From the NCBI GenBank assembly GCA_001465935.1, contig LNKV01000002.1:1364001-1428000 (forward strand): a DNA stretch of 64,000 nt. The letters are read 5' to 3'. Both the position numbers and the translations under genes were made by a program. The notes beneath the pieces were generated by a model. That model was not told the origin of the DNA. It ran no database searches and saw only the letters and a program-made list of their open reading frames with translations. Positions 1 to 10,964 of this stretch are shown here, piece after piece. Source of the DNA: Clarireedia homoeocarpa. Taxonomy: Eukaryota; Ascomycota; Leotiomycetes; Helotiales; Rutstroemiaceae. Positions within the stretch are counted from its first letter, which is position 1, and the number at the start of each line of letters is the position of its first letter.

Positions 1-789
1 CGGACTCTCGGAGTTGAGCTCACTGGAAAACTCTGTACTTAGACAACCCCACCTGGCCGGTTCCCAGCTTAACTGAGAGCTTGTGTACTGCTCAGCTTAA
101 TTGAACGCTTGTGTACCTCTTGGTCTAGTTGAGAACCCGACCTACTATATAGTCTTGGACTCAAAAAGGTCGTTCAATCAGTTCGGTGCCGATTCGAAGT
201 GTTCTGAGGTCTGACGTGGGGGTTAATTGGGTACTTGCATTTGAGCTTATTGTGATTTAAACCTCTTATTGGTGAACCTTTTTGTCCTGCCCTGTGAATG
301 CATTTTTTGAGTACAGGGTTATTTATGCATCATACCGTAAACCACCCAATCATTCTAATTATTCGACCAACGCCCCATAAATTTGCACTGTTACATCGGA
401 AGTCATCTTCGGCATCCCTGTCATAGGGACACAACTCAAGTTTCGTCGTGAGCAAAAGACGCGCGAAATCCGAGTAGGGGCTGAGCAACGAGAGAACACT
501 TTTTTAAGGGTGTTTAACTAACCGGTCGACGGACTTCCTTCAGATGGATGGCTTGGAGAAGTTATTCGAATCCTCCAATCGTCGTAGTCTTCTATGGAGG
601 ATGTGAGGCGCCGATGGGCTCGATGGGAATCATGGGACAGAGGGATGAGACACGCGGGTACTCTGGCCGTTCAGGTAACCGGAGTTAACCACACAGCGCC
701 CTCTTTTCTTAAATGCAAGCAGGCCGCCCTCTTATCTGGCAGATGGGCCGCCAAAACTGTTCTGCCACTCTACCACTCTACACTCTAAA
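1..789. other. Gene-free left edge with a short direct repeat
   Basis: I see no coding region that I can support here. Two similar 24-base units lie next to each other at 65-88 and 93-116, each running from a CAGCTTAA-type start to a GTGTAC end. The stretch resembles the decayed DNA further right but shows no recognisable element ends. Confidence 0.4.
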
Positions 790-1455
790 ATGTTCAATTC
801 ACCCAACAATTCCGAGATAATAGAAATAAAATCACCACAACAGAGAGAGATTTCTCACTGGTTTGACCAGCATCCAAGCTCCAACGCTCCTGACATATAT
901 AATCTAGAATGGTCGGATCGTGTTCAAAAATGGCGAAGGAATGCCAGCAATAGTTCCAAAAATCCAGTATCGAAGAACGACCTCGGTTTCGGCAATATTT
1001 ATATAAGTTATCCAGTTGCTTCCATATACTTATGGAACTTGCTCCAGGCATTCTACGAACTCGACAAAGCTGTGTGTGGATCGTTGTGTGATGTCTCCAG
1101 TTGGGAAGAGCTTCCGCCGTTTGCGTATCTCACGTCACGATTTATGGATGAATGGCGTGGTTCTTTAGTAAATTTGAAGAGCCGTATCCTGGATCGATCT
1201 GTTTCTGGCGACGAATTCATGCGTTGCATGTACGACATTCGTTGCGCTGTCGACAAGTTGGATTCAAGCTTGGCCGAACTAAAAGAAAATTTCCCGGTGA
1301 TTATGAACGATGGAGTACTCACAGACGAGATTCTTGAAGATATGGAGGCTGCTGTTGACTGGAGATTCGACATGATCGACAAAACCTTGAGTTTTAGTGA
1401 AAGTGAGATCGAACTTTTGGGTAAGAGGGCCAAGGAGGAGCAAAAATTAGGTTAG
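790..1455 (+). CDS. Hypothetical protein, 221 aa
   Basis: An uninterrupted frame of 221 codons opens with ATG at 790 and ends with TAG. I do not recognise a family. The product looks soluble: no signal peptide, no membrane segment, and a mostly acidic C-terminal half rich in Glu, Asp and Lys that could form helices. Residues 60-110 are richer in aromatic residues. The sequence shortly after the stop (about 1480-1560) could encode a similar helical stretch in another frame, so the ORF may be the surviving part of a longer gene. It sits beside the decayed transposon island, which lowers confidence that it is expressed. Confidence 0.45.
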   Translation: MFNSPNNSEIIEIKSPQQREISHWFDQHPSSNAPDIYNLEWSDRVQKWRRNASNSSKNPVSKNDLGFGNIYISYPVASIYLWNLLQAFYELDKAVCGSLCDVSSWEELPPFAYLTSRFMDEWRGSLVNLKSRILDRSVSGDEFMRCMYDIRCAVDKLDSSLAELKENFPVIMNDGVLTDEILEDMEAAVDWRFDMIDKTLSFSESEIELLGKRAKEEQKLG

Positions 1456-3393
1456 TTGTGATCCACCCCAGGCTGACACAATGGGCTCGAAATTGATTCA
1501 AGAAATTAGAAGAGACTTTTACCAACGAGCAAGACCTTGCTAGAGTTCAACATGCACTGGAACACACCAATGACCATGTGACATCGAAAAGCCCACTGCG
1601 AGATTTGCTAAGACATTATGGTGATTCTCCTTTTCTATATATTCGAATACGATTTCTTACTAACGACTTCTCAGGCATGTCCGCATTCGATTCACGTCAA
1701 CTCATTCCAGCATTCGTGGTATATGTTGCCCTATTCTCTATGCTTGTGAAATTTATCTTTGGACATGATGGGTAGTTAGCCCACAAATGCATTTTGTTGC
1801 CGGCAAATGCTGCTAGTTGGATATCATTTTCCCAAGAAGATTATTGTCTTTGGTCTCAATTACTGAGCAGCTTTGATGGAGTTCAAAAGGGAGCGCACGG
1901 CGTTTAGACGGATTCGGAAATTTAACGGTCCTCAAGTTGGCGCAGATATCCATTTATAATTTGATATGAATCCTGTTCCTCAATGGAAGTGTTTGATGCA
2001 GAGTTTATTTTTTCATGTATTTATATATAACATATTCTTGGTGCTTGCCGTCACCGGCGGTGCTACTGTATTGAACACTCTATCTATTAAATTTCCTGCA
2101 ATGTTTTCCCATAACGCTAGTCGGCGTATACCCTGGGAGTTTACCTATGTGGGAGCTAAACACTTCCTTGAAGTCGTTGTCTTCTCATGAACCACCACAT
2201 GGATAGCAATACTGGTTGTATTCACATAGGATCACTACGACAAGCATGCGTCCCGATCTCCTTCTCTCTATTAAAAGAAAGAATCAAACCCAGTCGCAGA
2301 AACGTATCGTAACTGAAATACTCCAGCCCCCAATAAGATTTCCATATTTACTATTTATGTTCCTGTATAAAGCTTCTGGACTTTGACATCACGTCAGGCG
2401 TATGTAACCGAGCCATCGTGTTTCTTTGACCAACGACTACGTCCTTCAGCTCTTCCACATAGTACTTCGAAGGAGCCTGAAGCACTCCAAAAATTCTCGA
2501 ATATACAGTATCCCGCAAGGTCAAGTAATTGACACCCGGATTGTGATTTGATTCACCCCAGCTTCAATAGCTTAGAGCTACGCAATGCAATGTAGCATTC
2601 TCCATCCACATCACTCACTGCGCAATATCCAAGCAACGATAAGTTCACCATCTCAATTGGTGTTTTCGTAGCTTTGCTACTAGCACCTGAACGTACTACT
2701 TTCGGGAATGGAGTTTCTTTATTTGGAGAAGGGTGGGTTAACATACTCAATGTTGCTTCCAGCAGGAATTGATCCCATGGCTCTATCGCCATGACCAAAC
2801 TCTGGCGGGATGGTGAGAGTTCTCTTTTCTCCGATACACATGTCGAGCAAGCTATCGTCCCATCTATCGAGGACTCAAACTCAGGATAAAATGAGTTCTG
2901 TGCAGTGGTACGAGTTTTTACAGTGTTGTGTTGTCGGCGGACTGTGGAAACCTGGGAGGACTTCGAATTACACCACCATTTCGTGCAGATGATGAGCAAG
3001 CGCAGGTACAGCAGTACATGCAAACCGGCCATAGATTGGCATTGTACTATATGAACACCAAGAAATGGATTTGAGGATATATATTGATGTATGTGATTCT
3101 TTCTTTCTAACGTGGGCTGCTAGTCATGTGACTAAAGTATGGTCTGTGTATACAGTCATGTGATCCATATGAACCGTTCTTCAGTGCAAATAGTGCATAT
3201 CACAACCTGTAGGATATGGGTAGGTTGTTGAATATGGCCAATTAGAAAATATGTCTAGAATGCTTGCTTCTGGGTCCATATTAATAGTTCTAACCTGGAT
3301 GAAGCATACAGGGTTTGAAAGGATGATGACTATGGCATGGCTTTGAGAAATGCGGATTATATCCCCGGCGGATATATTCTAAGCGGATCTCTT
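1456..3393. other. Decayed region without a supported gene
   Basis: Only short frames occur. The longest is a 159-codon minus-strand frame at 2553-3032 with no family features that I recognise. A 74-codon plus-strand frame at 1966-2190 starts with a hydrophobic run but has no context. The frequent stops in all frames suggest old, degraded sequence to the left of the copia fragments. Confidence 0.4.
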
Positions 3394-3444
3394 CCAAAAT
3401 TGTGAGAATGAGACCTATATCCATCTCCACCGCCATCTCCACAG
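3394..3444 (-). mobile_element. Inverted fragment of copia gag zinc-knuckle region
   Basis: Read on the minus strand, this segment matches the plus-strand segment 5567-5617 at roughly nine bases in ten. It encodes the same Gly/Asp-rich stretch (CGDGGGDGY) followed by a Ser-His-Ser-His run. In the plus copy this run leads into a CCHC-like ending. The fragment lies directly upstream of a plus-strand protease fragment, so it has been inverted relative to the rest of the element. It is too short to function. Confidence 0.6.
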
Positions 3445-3476
3445 GAAATGAAATCACAGAATACCAACTCAAGAAC

Positions 3477-3794
3477 TACTGGATTCTTGACAGTGGTAGC
3501 GATGTCCACGTGTGTAATGATCCATCGAAATTCAAACCAACAAGAAGCGCAGGAGGAAATCGATTGACAGCTGGAACAACGAGCTACAATATCGAAGTAT
3601 ATGGAAATTGTGTGGTAGGCGTTCAAACTGCTGACGGACCAGCGCAAATTGAGTTAAAAATTATTGCACTCATTCCGGGGTTCATGGCCAACCTTGTGGC
3701 ATTGCAGCTACTCAACAACAAGGGTGTTCACTGGAACACTCGGAATCCATCAGAACTCGAAAGAGAAAACGGAACTCACTTCTGTTATCTGTAG
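3477..3794 (+). mobile_element. Ty1/copia protease fragment
   Basis: The frame, which opens upstream at 3402, contains WILDSGSDVHVCND at about residues 28-41. This is the Asp-Ser-Gly active-site signature of copia-type retropepsins. It is followed by a stretch typical of the protease domain, including a hydrophobic IIALIPGFMANLVAL segment, and stops at 3794. A complete copia polyprotein would continue into pre-integrase, integrase, reverse transcriptase and RNase H; here it is cut off. This is a dead fragment of a Class I element; no LTR could be paired with it. Confidence 0.8.
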
Positions 3795-4178
3795 ATATCG
3801 ATAAATAGAAGAATAAAAGAAGATATATTCGTAATTCTGAAACTATTCCTTAAAACTCTCTTTCTTTTCCTCTATCTTGTATATATCCAAAGCTTACCTT
3901 GTCGACGACTTTGAAATCTAATTAGTACTACTGATTTTCTTTAGTTTATATATAGATATTGGATATTAAATATATAGACTTTAATAGAACTAAAGGGATT
4001 CTATCTATATAAGATTTTCTTGTATATATAAATAGAGGAAATAACGCTCCGCTGGCTCTCCGAGGGCCACTGCCGTGGAGGCAGACTAGACTTCCTCCAG
4101 ATGTATTGCACAACTGCCATAGAGGCTGACTAACCTTGACCCTTCTACTTACAACTAAACCAAGGTAGTGCAAGTCGA

Positions 4179-4243
4179 CTTTTAAGCGAATGGCTCCCCT
4201 GGAGGCGGTTCCCGCCCCCAGGGGAACCATTCGCATAAAAGTA
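4179..4243. repeat. 65-bp near-perfect hairpin (foldback)
   Basis: Two 31-base arms (4179-4209 and 4213-4243) are reverse complements apart from about three mismatches and are separated by only three bases. The centre is GGCGG-TTC-CCGCC and the outer parts are ACTTTT/AAAAGT. It lies inside the copia fragments. It could be a foldback or MITE-like insertion or a transcribed hairpin; no clear target-site duplication is visible. Confidence 0.75.
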
Positions 4244-4334
4244 AAAGTAATCAGAACGGGAACCACTAGGTGTTTGAACCATCCCAAGTGCACTCTTCTT
4301 TTGCAGCTCAGCGTGACGAACCGAAGAATCAAAC

Positions 4335-4395
4335 AGTATCGAAGACCAAACTCCACCAATTGTTGGGCCATCCAGGTCCAGAAGTTATGAGCCCT
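4335..4395 (+). mobile_element. Copia GAG-pre-integrase fragment
   Basis: A short plus-strand frame reads TKLHQLLGHPGPEVMS, matching the HxxLGHP-type motif of the GAG-pre-integrase zinc-binding segment that precedes integrase in copia polyproteins. The flanking frames are broken. It is probably part of the same decayed element as the protease at 3477-3794, with the 65-bp hairpin lying between them. Confidence 0.6.
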
Positions 4396-5021
4396 CTCTT
4401 TTGAAGAAATTCCGCAACAATTGTCTATCTCAGTTCCCAAAAACGACCCCGACTACGAACCCAAACTTTGAACCGACTACGAACCCAATTTTGAACCGAC
4501 ATTTAGAACACAGTTTGCGAGCTGTGCTCAATATCTTTTCAGCAACCAACCTTTTGAATACAACTTAGAACCTAATTTCAAATTGTCGCTATGGAAGCGA
4601 CCGATTTACGACCGAAATGAGGGCCTTATGCCCATCAATAATAAGACAGCTACAAACCCTCAAGATCTCCCTGACCCAACCTTTTGAAGTGGGTTATGTA
4701 AGATCGAATGAATCACTACAAACAAGAAACAAACACCCATTTTCGTGGTAAACAAAGGCGTTTGCCATAAGGCGTTTGCCATGCGTTTGTCATGCGTTTG
4801 CTATAAAGCGTTTGCCATAAGGCGTTTGTTATAAGATGGATATCTATAAAAGATTCCATATTATCCATAGTTCCATAGAATAATCAATCAAGTTTACAAT
4901 CTCACAGGTTACGGGCGAGGAGGGTGTAGCCACACAAACCAACAACGCGAACACAAGCTTGCGAGCTGTGTTAAACACGAACTAATTTTCGAACCATTAG
5001 ACTACGATTAACGACATTTTC

Positions 5022-5501
5022 AAAATAGCGGGAGGAAAAAACAAGAGCACCTCTAGAGTCCTCGACACATCAGCCGACTGGAAGCGTTGGATTGCAAATA
5101 TCAAATCCATCGCTGTTACTGGATATAATATCTGGGATTTGATTAACCCAGACATTGCACAAGAGCCGATACAACCAACTAAACCACAAGCACCGGACTA
5201 CAGTGATTTCCAAGACAATACGACCACTTTCACTGCTCGTACCCCGGACCAGAGGGAAGAGTATAAAATGAGCTATCAAACATTCAAAGACGTTCAAATG
5301 CCTCGATATCAAAATCAAGTAAATAAGCTGGAAGCAATTTCCCAGCTGATCAACAACACGGTCACGGAACGAAACAAGGTGTACATTGAAGACAAGATTT
5401 CCGTTTGGGCCAAGCTGTCGGCACTCAAGTCACGATTTGCGCCTACCGATTATATCAGAATGCTTGAACTAGCCAATACTTTCACCCAAATGAAGAAATA
5501 A
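5022..5501 (+). mobile_element. Copia gag fragment, copy 1
   Basis: An open frame upstream of and through 5139-5501 encodes LDTSADWKRWIANIKSIAV, IWDLINPD and later KISVWAKLSALKSRFAPTD. These are features of the UBN2/gag-like N-terminal domain of copia polyproteins. The frame ends at TAA (5499-5501), after which the zinc-knuckle region continues in another frame. The preceding 4740-4900 has repeats of GCGTTTGCCATAA-like words and a TATA-rich stretch that could be LTR sequence, but I could not pair two LTRs. The element is dead. Confidence 0.75.
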
Positions 5502-5560
5502 TGGAAATTCGGCGTTTGTGGATCATTCCTCGATCTGGGAATGCCCTCATTTATCGATTA

Positions 5561-5620
5561 CGTTTGCTGTGGAGATGGCGGTGGAGATGGATATGGATCT
5601 CATTCTCACAAAAATTGCAG
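5561..5620 (+). mobile_element. Copia gag zinc-knuckle region fragment
   Basis: Plus-strand translation gives CGDGGGDGYGSHSHKNC, a Gly-rich run that ends like a CCHC knuckle (His then Cys). It follows gag copy 1 but in a different frame, so at least one frameshift separates them. Its inverted partner lies at 3394-3444. Confidence 0.6.
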
Positions 5621-5868
5621 ACAAATCCCAAGTTATTACAATTAAAACCCGGCTCCAAGCGTATAGCAACCAAGGAACGAAGTCCCTGATAACCGCTTCG
5701 TACGGTTCACTGTAACACCTCACCCGGCGGAAGCAACATCGACATCAACCACGTACGAACGGAATAATGTCTCTAAACCGCTAAGTGACCTAATGAAGAT
5801 CCTCTCGGACAAAGAGAGAAAATATAGCAGTAAAATATACAACATTCTTGAGAACAAGCTTCATGTCT

Positions 5869-6210
5869 TTTAACTCGCGACTCGTGAACGAAGTAAAAGG
5901 CAAGACAACAATGGCACCGTAGGAGAAATCAAGATTGGTAATTCAAGCTTACAATCACGCCGGAAAAGAAACTGTACTCACTCAATCTCCGACCGTACGA
6001 CGAGCAAGTCAAAGAATCATCCTCGCACTTGCCCCCTCTCTCCGTACAAGAGGATTCGAGCTGATGTCAAGAGACATTACACAAGCGTACACTCAGTCAG
6101 TATCTCTCTTAAATCGACTGATACTAGCACGACCACCCAAGGAGATTCAGTCAAGATATCCACCGAACACAATCATGATTGTCCGCAAGCCACTATACGG
6201 AGTCCCGGAT
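5869..6210 (+). mobile_element. Copia reverse transcriptase fragment (RVT_2)
   Basis: The frame reads FNSRLVNEVKGK, then after one stop codon KSRLVIQAYN, RDITQAYTQS, ILARPPKEI and RKPLYGVP. These are successive conserved blocks of the copia-type reverse transcriptase N-terminal half. Integrase is missing upstream and the YVDD catalytic block is missing downstream, because the fragment breaks after PLYGVP and runs straight into a second gag copy. It is non-functional. Confidence 0.85.
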
Positions 6211-6382
6211 TCTTGATTCCTCAGCGGATTGGAACTCATGGATCACAAATATGGAAGTCATAGCTGAACGCAGAACAAAAATCTGGCACCTGATCAATCC
6301 AGAACTCGAGGTGCAACCGGAATTACCAAATGAACCTGACTTCCCTTTGTACAAAGTAGTGATCAAAAGCTTGAGATCTTGA
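6196..6382 (+). mobile_element. Copia gag fragment, copy 2
   Basis: The frame encodes SRILDSSADWNSWITNME and IWHLINPELE, a diverged copy of the gag N-terminus seen at about 5060-5160 (SRVLDTSADWKRW, IWDLINPD). It is fused directly to the end of the reverse-transcriptase fragment. It marks the start of a second element copy, truncated by the kinase relic to the right. Confidence 0.75.
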
Positions 6383-6642
6383 GATGCATATGAATGGCTC
6401 CGGTCTCCTGTACATTCCTGTTCACCTGTAATACCATTGGAATGGTGTAATTCATGAGTCATAAGGACTTATTCAGGATACTTATAAAAGGCTCTCATTT
6501 TCTACATATTAGATAAAAATCAGTCAAGTCATACATATCATCTTACAAAGATGAAGACGATTTCGATTACACAGACTCCGACATGAGAATGTGGTATGAA
6601 TGAACTCTATTAGATTCTGAACCTCGACTTGGCATCTTATGT

Positions 6643-7763
6643 TTGAGCTATATCTGCACCACTCCACCAATGCGGGCCAGTCGATATCGAAAGGACAAAC
6701 AACTCACCAATGACAAGCTCAATATAGAAGCCAGAATTGCTAGCGGCGGCTTTGGTCATATGTATAAAGTTCGCAACATGAACATCGGTCACGTATATGC
6801 GATGAAAGTGCAGGAAAACTGGGACGAATGAAAGCGTTTTGCTGAGGACAGCGACGACTGGAGGAATCTGGAATTGGGAGGTCCTGAAAAAAGTCCAACA
6901 TTGCCAAGAACTAGCCACGCGTCGATCTCGTCGAGACCAAATGCTAGAGAAACACTTGTTCACAATAATGTTTGAAGGGGCCAAGAACTACCTAGAATAT
7001 ATGGAGGAGGGGATCGAAATGTTTGTAATCTAGAAGCTTTTCTAGATACTGATAGTTCTACGTTCGAGCCCTCAAAAGAGAATAGAGACGATGAAGATGA
7101 AGATGGAGACAACGTTTTCCATATACTTATATTTGAATATTGCAACATGGGCACCTTGGAAGGCGTGGAAAAGTACTTCGCTAAGTTAGAAGAGATATGC
7201 CCTGAAGGCTTTATCTGGGGTGCTGTCGCAGATATAGTAGAGGGGCTCACGTGCCTTAACGGAGAACATCTGGAATGATTTAGACGTAAAGGGCATCATG
7301 GACCAACATATATTGCCATAAGTGATATCAAATCACACAATATATTCCTACATTTCCCAAGTAACTACCGAGGCAAGATCACTACTTAATTGTGAAGCTA
7401 GGTGACTTCGGGCAAGCGATTCACTTACCACCTGGCGGTAGACGAAACACACGATATAAAAATAGTTGGATAGATGCTTTCTGCAAACAGTATAGCAATG
7501 CGAAGTATAATATTTGGTCTACTAGATGTCTCATCTATGGGACTGATGGGTGGAGCGACGAGAAGTACGGGACCGAGTATTCGGGACTAGATAGAAAGTC
7601 AGATACTCAACTGGTGGATGCGAGTGAGTTGTATGATAGATGGCTACAAGAACTCAATTATGCGATATTGACGAAGCGGTTGGAAGGTAGAATAAGTGCT
7701 CGGGAGTTTTTGAGGAGACTGACGCTGAAAAGAAGAATGATTTGTTGTCCCATTGCCGGATGA
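6643..7763 (+). pseudogene. Decayed protein kinase gene
   Basis: Kinase landmarks occur in order but in different frames and with stop codons between them. The glycine loop ASGGFGHMYKV and the ATP-binding Lys in YAMKV lie at about 6740-6815. A hinge-like LIFEYCNMGTLEG is near 7130. A catalytic-loop remnant SDIKSHNIFL is near 7325. The activation start KLGDFGQAI is near 7395, followed by a C-lobe to 7763. The frame stops at 6831, 7275 and 7387. The family would be a eukaryotic Ser/Thr protein kinase; the subfamily is not clear. Upstream sequence from about 6540 may be part of the same gene. It is almost certainly non-functional. Confidence 0.8.
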
Positions 7764-8874
7764 GTTAACTCACTCCGGTTTTTAACTATGACATGAGAGA
7801 AGTAGAGAATCTTAAGAGAGGAGAACTAGCACTGTGACTCTCTTGGACTGAGGCGGACGTGGACTGGGAAGTGTAGTATTATCGACAACTGGAAGCGGGA
7901 AAGAGTCCTCATGAGGTGGCCAGAGCAATGGCAGCTATGAATTCATTAAAACCACTAGGCGTGAGACGAAGAAGACTCACAAGGATTCGAAAGCATCAAA
8001 CTTACAGTAATAATAGATTTGGCATCGAATCATCACCAGATTTCGGAAGTACACATTCCGGTTCGAGAATCAAGGTAGAAATCCTCAGATGATCATGCAA
8101 GGTGAGATCCGGAGATATCAAACCACCATACATATACCAAGGTCTGTTACTGCAATGAGTTAGATCTGCTTTTTTGCGGGAAGAAGTGATAGGCAGAAGT
8201 CTGCATACAAGCAATCTGATAAACTAGCTAGTGAATGCCGGAAACTTGCCTGCGATGAGTCCAGGCGAGACTTGTCAGGGGTTCGCAAATCTTATCTTAT
8301 CAATCAGTGAACTGTTCTGAATTCCACCAGTCCCAGCTCTTTGCTGCGTCTATGAGTCAATCATTGTCATGAAGCTGACCCACTTCTATCAGGCACGCCT
8401 TCCAAATTGACGTAAAACCCCTTGCTCCTCACTACACCGAACTCCGTATATGCATCTTCTCCTTATTCCGTTATTCTATGCGGACTTTTTATAGGATTAG
8501 GAAGTTGTCAAGTATAGTATTGTGAAGATGATTCGATAATAGAGTGTGAGTGTATGGGGCCTTCTGCATTTTCGTGATATGTCTAGGGGTCCATTGGGCA
8601 GAATCTTTGTGTGAAAGCCTATTCTTGCAGATGCCGGTATAAGGAGTCAACGGAGACAAGATATCTATATAATCTTATCAGATCTTCCTCTCCACATAAT
8701 AAGTCGTCTTATCAGATCTTTACTTCTCTTCCAATTGGCCTAGAGTGACCACTCCAGTTCAACTCCTGCCACATAATATTGGGAACCTATCTGTACTCGA
8801 CAGTCTGTTGACCATCTGTACATTTTCGGTCGACGACGCGCAACTCATTGTTAATCTGAAGCTATAACTTCATA
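7764..8874. other. Intergenic, no gene recognised
   Basis: No supported coding region. The last few hundred bases are presumably the promoter and 5' leader of the MFS gene. Two ATCTTATCAGATCTT-like repeats occur at about 8670-8725. Confidence 0.4.
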
Positions 8875-10457
8875 ATGTCTGAAAAAAACGCAGACACAGA
8901 GAAAGGTCCCAAAGCGACTACAGCTCCCACAATCGATGATGTCTTTCTAGTAACTTTCAAAAACCCCACCGATCCCTCCAACCCCAAAGACTGGTCACTC
9001 TCCAAGAAATGGGTCATGACAACCATCCTCTCCTCCACTGGCTTCAACCGAATCATGGTCTCCACAATCATCGCTCCTGCACTTCCCACCATCCGTCAAG
9101 AACTTCACATGAGCAACATTGAATCCGTAATGGCCATGTCTGTCTATCTTCTTGCCACAGCATTCGGTCCAATGATCATCGGTCCACTCTCAGAACTTTA
9201 CGGGCGACGACCAGTTCTGCATGCTACCAACATCTGGTTCCTGATTTGGAATATTGTATGTGGATTCGCACAAACCAAAGGAACATTGATTGCTGCTCGT
9301 CTTTTTGCAGGCTTCGGTGCTAGCGCTATCTACGCATTGGCTGGTGGCGTCCTGGGAGATATATGGAGACCAGAACAGCGTGGAAGGTCGCTAGGTCTAT
9401 ATGCCCTGATTCCATTGCTTGGTGCGGCTGTTGGTCCTATCATTGGCGGCTATATCGCGCAGTACTCAACCTGGAGATGGATGTTCTGGTCGACGTCGAT
9501 TCTACAGGCCGTCATGATCACCGTTTCGCTTCCCCTATTCCATGAGACGCATGCACCGACCATTCTTCGACATATGGCTCGGAAGTTACGCCATACCACC
9601 GGAAACCCGCAATATACTACTGAGGCAGAAGCTCTGCATAAGCACCGTTCATTCTCGTGGATGTTGGTAAGAAGTCTGACAAGACCAGTGCGTCTACTTC
9701 TCTTCCATCCCATCGTTCAAATAAATGCCTTTCTCTCAGCGTTCGAGTATGGCCTGTTATATCTTGTCCTGTCGACCTTCTCGGATCTTGTAAGTACCAT
9801 CAACTACTCTCTCATAACAGCTTGAATATTCCTATACTCAGTAATAGACTCATACCTCCTTCCAATTCTTGTCTACTCGCCGCCGCTAACACAACAATAA
9901 ATCTAGTGGACAACCCAATATCACGAATCCATCTCCACTAGCGGTCTTCACTACATCTCTCTCTGTCTCGGCGAAGTCGTAGGCGCAGAGCTAGGAGGGC
10001 CTTTAATGGATTTTATGTATTCCAGAATGAACCAACGTTACAACAACCTTTCCCTCCCCGAATTCCGCATGCCATCATGATTCCCGGCGCCATCCTCACA
10101 CCTCTAGGCCTCTTCATCTACGGCTGGGCCGCACAAAAGCACACTCATTGGATCGTCGTCGACATCGGTGGTTTTGTAATGTCTTTCGGTATGCAGATAA
10201 TAGGACAGGCTTTGCAAGCTTATATGATCGATTCATATCCGGAGCACACGAGCTCTGCAAGTGCTGCTTCGCAGTTCTTTAGAAGTTTAACTGCTTTTGG
10301 ATTCCCGCTTTTTGCGCCGAAGATGTATGAAGTATTGGGGTATGGGTGGGGAAATAGCTTGCTAGGGTTTGTTGCGATTGGAGTTGGAATCCCGGCGCCA
10401 TTTGGGATATGGTTCTATGGTGCACGGTTGAGGGCGAAGGCTCAGTCGAGTTTTTGA
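8875..10457 (+). CDS. MFS transporter (DHA1 drug/polyamine type) with apparent frameshift
   Basis: Exons 8875-9789 and 9907-10457 surround a 117-base intron. The product (about 488 aa if the frame is bridged) would be a 12-helix proton antiporter of the major facilitator superfamily in the plasma membrane. It begins with the soluble NPTDPSNPKDWSLSKKW segment typical of fungal FLU1/TPO-like DHA1 members. Motif A (LSELYGRRPVL), LGDIWRPEQRG and motif C (GPIIGGYIAQ) with WRWMFW follow. In exon 2 the frame hits TGA at 10078-10080, just after EFRMP. The following 126 codons (MIPGAILTPLGLFIYGW onward) continue the family sequence in the next frame, as if one base were missing near 10074. It may be a young pseudogene or an assembly error. 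The substrate cannot be told from sequence. Confidence 0.85.
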
Positions 10458-10964
10458 GGAATGATGAATGACTGTATCATATGATTATTAAGTATATCCC
10501 TCAATGAAAAGATCGAAATCCCTTCCTATACCACGGTCACAATCAATTCTCAATCTTCAAATCTCACATTGTAGAAAATCAAATTTCGACCTCCATCCTA
10601 AATCTAAACCTAGTCAGCTAAAGGTCACTGTTATCTTACATGCATGCCTGCATACCCTTTCCCCTTGCCTACAACAAATCCAAACCATATACTCGTTCTG
10701 GTCGCTGTTTCTCCCTCCTCTCCTCCATCACATGTGGAAATGTAATCGCACACCGTGATTTCGTCTTTCCTCTCCAAGCACACTGTTTTTCTCTCAATTT
10801 GGTATCCGCACATACGCACACAGCACAGCCGGGCGCAACCTGAAAAACAAACCCGAAAAGAAGAAATCTTTCGCTAGCAAACCCCGAAACATGGCAACAT
10901 CAAAAACGCCAAAAACATGCTTCTTTCCCTCTACCAAGTAACATACACGGGCACACTTAGCATC
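10458..10964. other. Convergent 3' region
   Basis: This lies between the tail-to-tail ends of the MFS gene and PRP31. I see no further gene; presumably it holds both 3' untranslated regions. Confidence 0.5.
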
